Shown here: one piece after another, positions 58,701 through 64,000 of the stretch
Layout of the letters: the number at the start of each line of letters is the position of its first letter
How positions within the stretch are numbered: position 1 is the first letter of the stretch
Origin: Rhinolophus ferrumequinum
Taxonomy: Eukaryota; Chordata; Mammalia; Chiroptera; Rhinolophidae
DNA length: 64,000 nt
Assembly: GCF_004115265.2 (NCBI RefSeq)
Contig: NC_046291.1
Span: 54,901,001-54,965,000, forward strand
Reading direction: 5' to 3'
Position numbers and translations under genes: made by a program
Notes under the pieces: model-generated
Databases searched by the model: none
What the model saw: only the letters and a program-made list of their open reading frames with translations
Told to the model about the DNA's origin: nothing

Positions 58701-60521
58701 CATAATATGTACTTAATTTTTACAGAAATCTAAGGCGTATCACCCCCATCTGTTCAATCAGAAAATTCTTGCTCTACTAAAAAGATATTCAAGATAAAAG
58801 TTGTTATATCCAATTATATTTGTATTTGTCTAGTTTAAGACTATAGCATTTCTTTGAAGTTTAAAAATTACATATCAAGAGAATTTGTAGCAACATTCCA
58901 AAATAGGAAATCCGTTTATGTTTTTACACAGTGAAAATGATTTATGAAGAAAGAGGGGTCTCTCTTTGAAAATTATTTTCAAAGAGTTTTAGGGCCCAAC
59001 CACCATTATCATCACTTTCATTATACAAATTATCCAGTGTAGGCTGCAGTCAATTGCTACATAATTTTTTATCCATCAAGGCTTAATGGACAGAAATAAG
59101 ATGAAAAGGAAATATAAATTCAAAATCTCTGTTCATGGTCTAATGGCCTATTATTCAGCCAAATTTCTACATGCAGAAAGCTGTCATTAATATACCATTT
59201 AGGATGACATTAAAACTTCTGACCTGCTTTTCTAGTCCGTAAGTTATGTCTCACATAACAAATTTTACTTGAGCTCTTTCAGGTGTGATATCTGTATCTA
59301 TACATATCTCTATGTGCTAGTTATATCCTATAGGAGTATAACGGTGCATAGTATAAAAATATATATACCTTGGTTTGAAAAATTCCTTTTTTGAAAGTAC
59401 AAAATGTGACGAATTTTTAAAAAAAGAGGTAAGGGGCAGGAAAGTAATGGAATGCACTTTAATTACTCTTTTAGTGCCAACTCCTATTTGGCACAAATGT
59501 GAACATGCCAGATGTTTCTATCAATGCCATGACCTTCCATTCAATGGAGTGTGTGATCTCCAGGTTGACTTAGGCCATTTTCTGAAAGATGTTGCTGTAG
59601 CACTTCTCTCCATTCTGAATTGTTTCCCTCAAGAAAACTTTAGGGCTACCCTCTCCCATTCCCAGCCTTTTCCCATCATAGGGTATTTGAGAAAACAGCA
59701 TAAGTCTCCTTTTCTCTACATATTCCATTTGATAGTGAATGTTGGTTTCTAAAACTTTCCTTCCAAACTGGAGACTCATTCGCATTTAAAGTTCTTTCAC
59801 CAGGAAAGAAGTGGCTTAGGCTATTTTCTTCCTTTCAGAATGACCTAGTCGGGAAGTGCAGAATTCCTGGTTACTGAGTTGGTACATGAAGTTTCTAAAC
59901 GGGCAAGAAGCCACAAAATTTCAGGCACTGTCTCCTTTCTAACTCTTTCCTAGCCACCTCGCTCTTGTTCTCAAATCCCCAGCTCATACTCAAGGGCAGC
60001 TCTGGTGTGGGCCTCTTGTCTACCACCCCCTCTGCTGATCACAGAGGCTTTTGGCCTCGGCTGCTGATCTTTTGTTCTCCAGTCTCCTGACAGGTCTGTA
60101 TTGCTAGTGTCTGCCTGCCTGTCTCTGCTGAGCTCTCCTTGGCCTTAATCTGTGTTCTTCCTCATCTCCCAGAGACTTGCTTGACCCACTGTGACCTGTT
60201 GCCACCCAAGTCCAGAGGAAAAGGACATCTGAATCCTAGCATCTGTTGTGCTACCAGAAAACTGTGACTACAGGCAAGCGGCTACACTGGCCTTGGACTC
60301 TGTCTCTCTCTGTGACACCTGGGGCTGTACTGAGTCCTCTCCAGGGTCTCTTAGAATTTGCAAACTCTAGGAGCCTCGAGGCCTCTTCCCTGCCTCCCTC
60401 CACCCTCCAACTTCTGACACTTTCAGAAAAATAACCAAGAGTGCAAAGTGCTGTGTGACATGCAGGCAGGACTCTATCACCCGTTTAGAAGGATAAACTT
60501 GTCAAGATCACAGTTTTTATC

Positions 60522-60527
60522 TTTATT
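60522..60527 (-). terminator. NOSTRIN: NOSTRIN poly(A) signal AATAAA
   Basis: TTTATT on the + strand. It lies 18 bases past the NOSTRIN stop codon, so the 3' UTR would be only about 35–45 bases long. Other hexamers further downstream cannot be excluded. Confidence 0.55.
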
Positions 60528-60545
60528 TGCATCACACAGTATAGT

Positions 60546-63248
60546 TTACAGAGTGTGTAAGGGGGTGCTTTGAGAATCTTGTTTTATGCCTGTGTACCCA
60601 GCGTTTGAAGGGAGCTCCTCCACGTAAGCAGCAGGAAAATGGCCTTTTTTTCCATTTAAAGATCCAAACCACCATCCTTCTTCTTTTTTCTTATGTATAG
60701 TCACTATGTCGCCTGTGAAAATGCACATTTAGTTAGACAAATGGGTCTCTGTGATTTCAGCATGTGACTGAGCCTGATTGGTAAGACAGTTTGGGGGAGA
60801 TTCTGCTTTCAAGAAATTACTTAATAGCATTGTTTTCAGCACGTGATTCAGATGAAGCAAAATTTATTGACCACCTCTGTATGAAGCAGGCCTAATGCAG
60901 AGAACATTAAAAAGAGTAAGATAATGGACAGCCAAGTTATGCCATAAAACAGTTTGATTAAAAGCAGAATCACATTGGAACATATGTCCTTCTCATGTCA
61001 GCTGGCTCACTTTGGAGCTGATGGACAGCTGATGGGTTGTCACCAAACTCTTTCTGGGTGGCTGTGCTTTAAGGGTTTCTCATGTTGGAGGCCAGGATAG
61101 TTTGGTACGTTGACGACTACGGGTATGTGTTGGCTACCAAACTTCTTTAGATCAAGACAGCTCCTCTCCATTGTATGTGCCAGCCTCACAGTCCAAAGCT
61201 CCAACTCATAGCTTTACACAGAAATATAACTCTTCATTCAAAATTTAGATAATTTTAATAAAATATTGATTTGAAGACAATACTTTCTTAAAGCCATGAT
61301 TCAAATAAATAGAGTTCCTAGGAAACATGAAATATATAGCTCTTCTCTAATTCTCCATTTTTTTAAAAAAAAATACTATTTGATATTAATAACCCTAAAG
61401 CTTGACGGTACCCCAACTCCTCTGGCTAAGTACTGCTCTTTTGAGAAAAAGTCCATTTTCCCTGGCTGCTTTCTGCACATTAAAGTGGAAATATCCACTT
61501 CCTTCAGAATCTGAAAGCTACTTTATCTTGGGCATCATTCTGAGGAAATTTTTCAGTCTTTCTTTCTCATTATTTTTCCCAGGAATTTTCTTCTTAAGAC
61601 AAAGGTGACTGTTAATCCCCATTCTCTCTCTCCTCAGTCATAAATCACTGTTTATTCTTACAGGAGATCATTCTTACCCTAAGTTCTCCCTCTAATGAGT
61701 GCTCTAAGGTCAGGAGATTGACACAATCTACGAACTGAAATTCTAATGAATAATTTAAAATGTTATTGCCAACTTCCCTAAGCCTCCTATATCTCATTTC
61801 ATTTTTAAAAACCTGCTTAGCATATTAAGTATAAGTAGGCTTTGCAAGCAACGGAGAACAGACAAATAAGATGACCGATTTGTTAGATAACTATGTAACT
61901 CAAACTCAGGACCCTGGGTTCTAGATGGCATCTGGGAGATGTGTTTTGTATTTATATGGAAAGTAGGAATACAGCATTTCATTTACCCACTGACTGCTGT
62001 AGGCAGCCTCTGGATGGGATGATGAGGAATGAAGTGACTTATAAAAATCTTAAAACTTTTAAATAAAGGCAACATTGATTTAAAAAGAGTAGAGAAGAAG
62101 TTCTACTTTCGATTTCCTTTTTTCTCATCTTTACTTATTTCTGAGTTAGAAGGAAAGTAATTGCCTGAAGAGACCTGATTGGCAAACTGAAAAGGAAGCA
62201 CCCACTAAGCAACAGCAAGTATGTGGTGTCCCTATTGTTTGGCTGCAAAATCCATCTTGACTTTCCCTGGGCTCCGGGCGAAACATTCTGTGCATGGATA
62301 AAAGCTTTCTCCTACGACAAACCTCTTTCTCACTAACCTTTTCATTTCCAGATCTCTGCCTTAGCTTTAGCATCCAACTGTGGTTGCTAACTGGATACAC
62401 AAAGAAAGTTGAGGCTGGTGACTTTTTCTTGTTTAACAATGTTGAGGTGTATATAACACATTACATAATACCTTTCCATGTTTTAAAACAAAAAGATCTA
62501 TGACACAGAAAAGTGAGTCTGCTTCCTTAGATTGGTCTCAAAACACTTTCCTAACAGATAAATGGAAGCAACATTAAGCTGGGAGTCCTTTGACCTGGGT
62601 TCTAGAACTTGCTCTTACACGAAGCCATGAGAGAAAGTCACTTTACATTCCTGCACGGTTAGCTTTCTGAAAAAGAAAAAGGTGGGGCCACATCTCTTAT
62701 GACTTTCCATTGCTGACATTCTACTCAGTAATGGAAAGTGCAGCACTGCGATGAAGTGTGACTGAGTTTCTGAGTTCGAATCCTGCACTGCCACCACCTG
62801 TGACTTTTGCCAAAGTATTTAACCTTTATATGCCTCAGTCTCCTTAGTAATAAAATGGAAATACATAACAGTACTTACATCAAAGGTTTTATGGATATTA
62901 AATTGAACGGTGCAACATTTGTTGCAATTATGCTTGCAACAATGTCTGGCACAGAGTAAACACTGAATGTTAGCTATTTTTATTCTGTGTAAATTATATC
63001 TTTATTGATGTGCTTTGTCTTCTGAGAAGGGTGATTATAAACCTGAACTGATTTGACATGGTAGTAAATTTTAAGGCGACTGTCCTAAGATAGGAGTTTT
63101 ATTCAAGTTAAGGATTTCAACATGGGAAGGCGATTAAACATTTGAGAATGATTCTTACCTTTTTCCAAATTCAATTCATCATCTTGCCTGGCTTGAAAAG
63201 AATATAAGGCCTTGCAAAGACTACTGCCATGCTGGGCCACACCGGAGG
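60546..63248 (-). CDS. NOSTRIN: NOSTRIN, last two coding exons (SH3 domain)
   Basis: Nitric oxide synthase trafficking inducer, an F-BAR/SH3 adaptor that binds eNOS, dynamin and N-WASP and drives eNOS internalisation in endothelium. Exons on the minus strand: 63159–63248 (penultimate) and 60546–60712 (last, TAA stop), with AG/GT borders and matching phase 1. The first encodes the ALYDY-like stretch CKALYSFQARQDDELNLEK. The second gives GDIVTIHKKKEEGWWFGSLN with the WW pair, then GHFPAAYVEELPSNAG, the rest of the SH3 fold. The F-BAR part lies beyond 64000. The C-terminus after PSNAG reads YTGIKQDSQSTPLHTL, longer than the human tail (NTATKA as remembered). Confidence 0.93.
60713..63158 (-). 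other. NOSTRIN last intron
   Basis: 2.4-kb phase-1 intron. It holds a + strand MIR (62730–62990). Nothing else recognisable. Confidence 0.7.
62730..62990 (+). repeat. MIR SINE
   Basis: 'gagttcgaatcctgcactgc', 'gcctcagtctccttagtaat' and 'caatgtctggcacagagtaa' appear in MIR order, nearly full length. Confidence 0.85.
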
Positions 63249-63851
63249 CTGAAAGTCAGATCAAGTGATAATTACCAATGCTGTGTCAGCAGGCAAGAGG
63301 AAGATGATGGTAAGCTCTGCGGTTTTTTAGCAGTGCGGGGCAGAGCATAAATATACTGAAGTTTTCTCCAAAAAAAAGTTTATAATTTTACATACTTCTC
63401 ATTCCTTGATTCAGTAACCATTTATGATGTACCTAGTATGTATACAGACTGTATATTATATAATAAATAACTATACTATAAAATAGAAAATAATAAGTAT
63501 GAAGACAAAAGTTATTGTAATATTAATAATAAAGATGACAATTTAAAATCATTTGCTTCCCACATGAACTTAATCAAGATCAGTTAGCTAATATGTGTGG
63601 TAGTTAAATTTATGGTTTGGAAAACACACCAATTTTGCCATTGGGTATAAATAGGGGACACATAGAACACATGTTTCTTACTACCATCCTTAGGTACTTA
63701 TGTTTCTCACGCAACACAACGGTGAGTCTTTCATATATCACGTGGACCATAATGTCCTGGGTTTTACTGAAATTTATTTTTTTTTTGCCAATTTTTAATC
63801 AAACTAGAGAGCCAAGGTTATGGGAACTATAGTTGAACTAAGAGGGACAGT

Positions 63852-63886
<35 letters not shown>

Positions 63887-64000
63887 AAAAGGTAGTAGGG
63901 TATGGGTGGACGCATGACTAAAGGCAGGTAGCTGAATAAAGGGGTGGGTAGGCCCTGGGATCACCATGTTTCTCACAGAGAGGACATGTTTCTCACGGAA
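63249..64000. other. NOSTRIN intron, partial
   Basis: No further NOSTRIN exon seen before the window edge. A (GT)n run lies at about 63856–63881. Confidence 0.6.

Larger units (their letters stand above)
50990..60505. other. SPC25–NOSTRIN intergenic region (convergent genes)
   Basis: AT-rich sequence with a Tigger-like MITE (51051), a short MITE (51945), a MIR (53375), a mariner MITE (53931), an L1 3' end (55500), a MER5-like hAT remnant (about 57225–57375) and a 26-base exact repeat (57377 and 58521). No coding gene recognised. Confidence 0.65.

Overview
The window is nuclear DNA from a placental mammal. It carries spliced genes with GT–AG introns, ancient mammalian repeats (MIR, L1M, MLT1, hAT-Charlie, Tigger1) and the conserved gene block ABCB11–G6PC2–SPC25–NOSTRIN, which in human lies on chromosome 2q31.1. 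No Alu, rodent B1/B2, carnivore tRNA-Lys SINE or ruminant SINE was seen. Several small DNA-transposon copies are present instead: two mariner MITEs close to but distinct from primate MADE1, two short elements beginning near TGTTTCCCTGAAAATAAGACC's first 20 bases, and one CAGTGGTACCTCGG element. That mix fits a bat, perhaps a yinpterochiropteran, but this species call is an inference from memory of repeat families.

Layout. 1–14090 (+): the last seven coding exons of ABCB11, the canalicular bile salt export pump, covering the end of the second membrane domain and all of nucleotide-binding domain 2. 14091–24095: intergenic, repeat-rich. 24096–30567 (−): G6PC2, the islet glucose-6-phosphatase, complete in five exons with 355 codons and a TATA box upstream. 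30640–41900: intergenic, with an MLT1 LTR fossil, several hAT-Charlie remnants, a deleted Tigger1, L1 3' ends and a MITE. 41900–50990 (+): SPC25, an NDC80-complex subunit, complete, with a cell-cycle promoter (two CCAAT boxes, CDE/CHR, an E2F site, a ZNF143 site). 50990–60505: intergenic. 60522–63248 (−): the last two coding exons of NOSTRIN, which encode its SH3 domain.

The four genes do not form one pathway: bile salt export in hepatocytes, glucose-6-phosphate hydrolysis in beta cells, kinetochore–microtubule attachment in dividing cells, and eNOS trafficking in endothelium. ABCB11/G6PC2 and SPC25/NOSTRIN are convergent pairs; G6PC2/SPC25 are divergent.

The most interesting observation is in SPC25. 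The ATG that starts the human protein reads TTG here, while the rest of the gene is intact. An ATG in exon 1 lies in the same frame after splicing and would give a 20-residue N-terminal extension. I found no prokaryotic-type system, CRISPR array or new enzyme cluster; this is an ordinary mammalian locus with some lineage-specific oddities.
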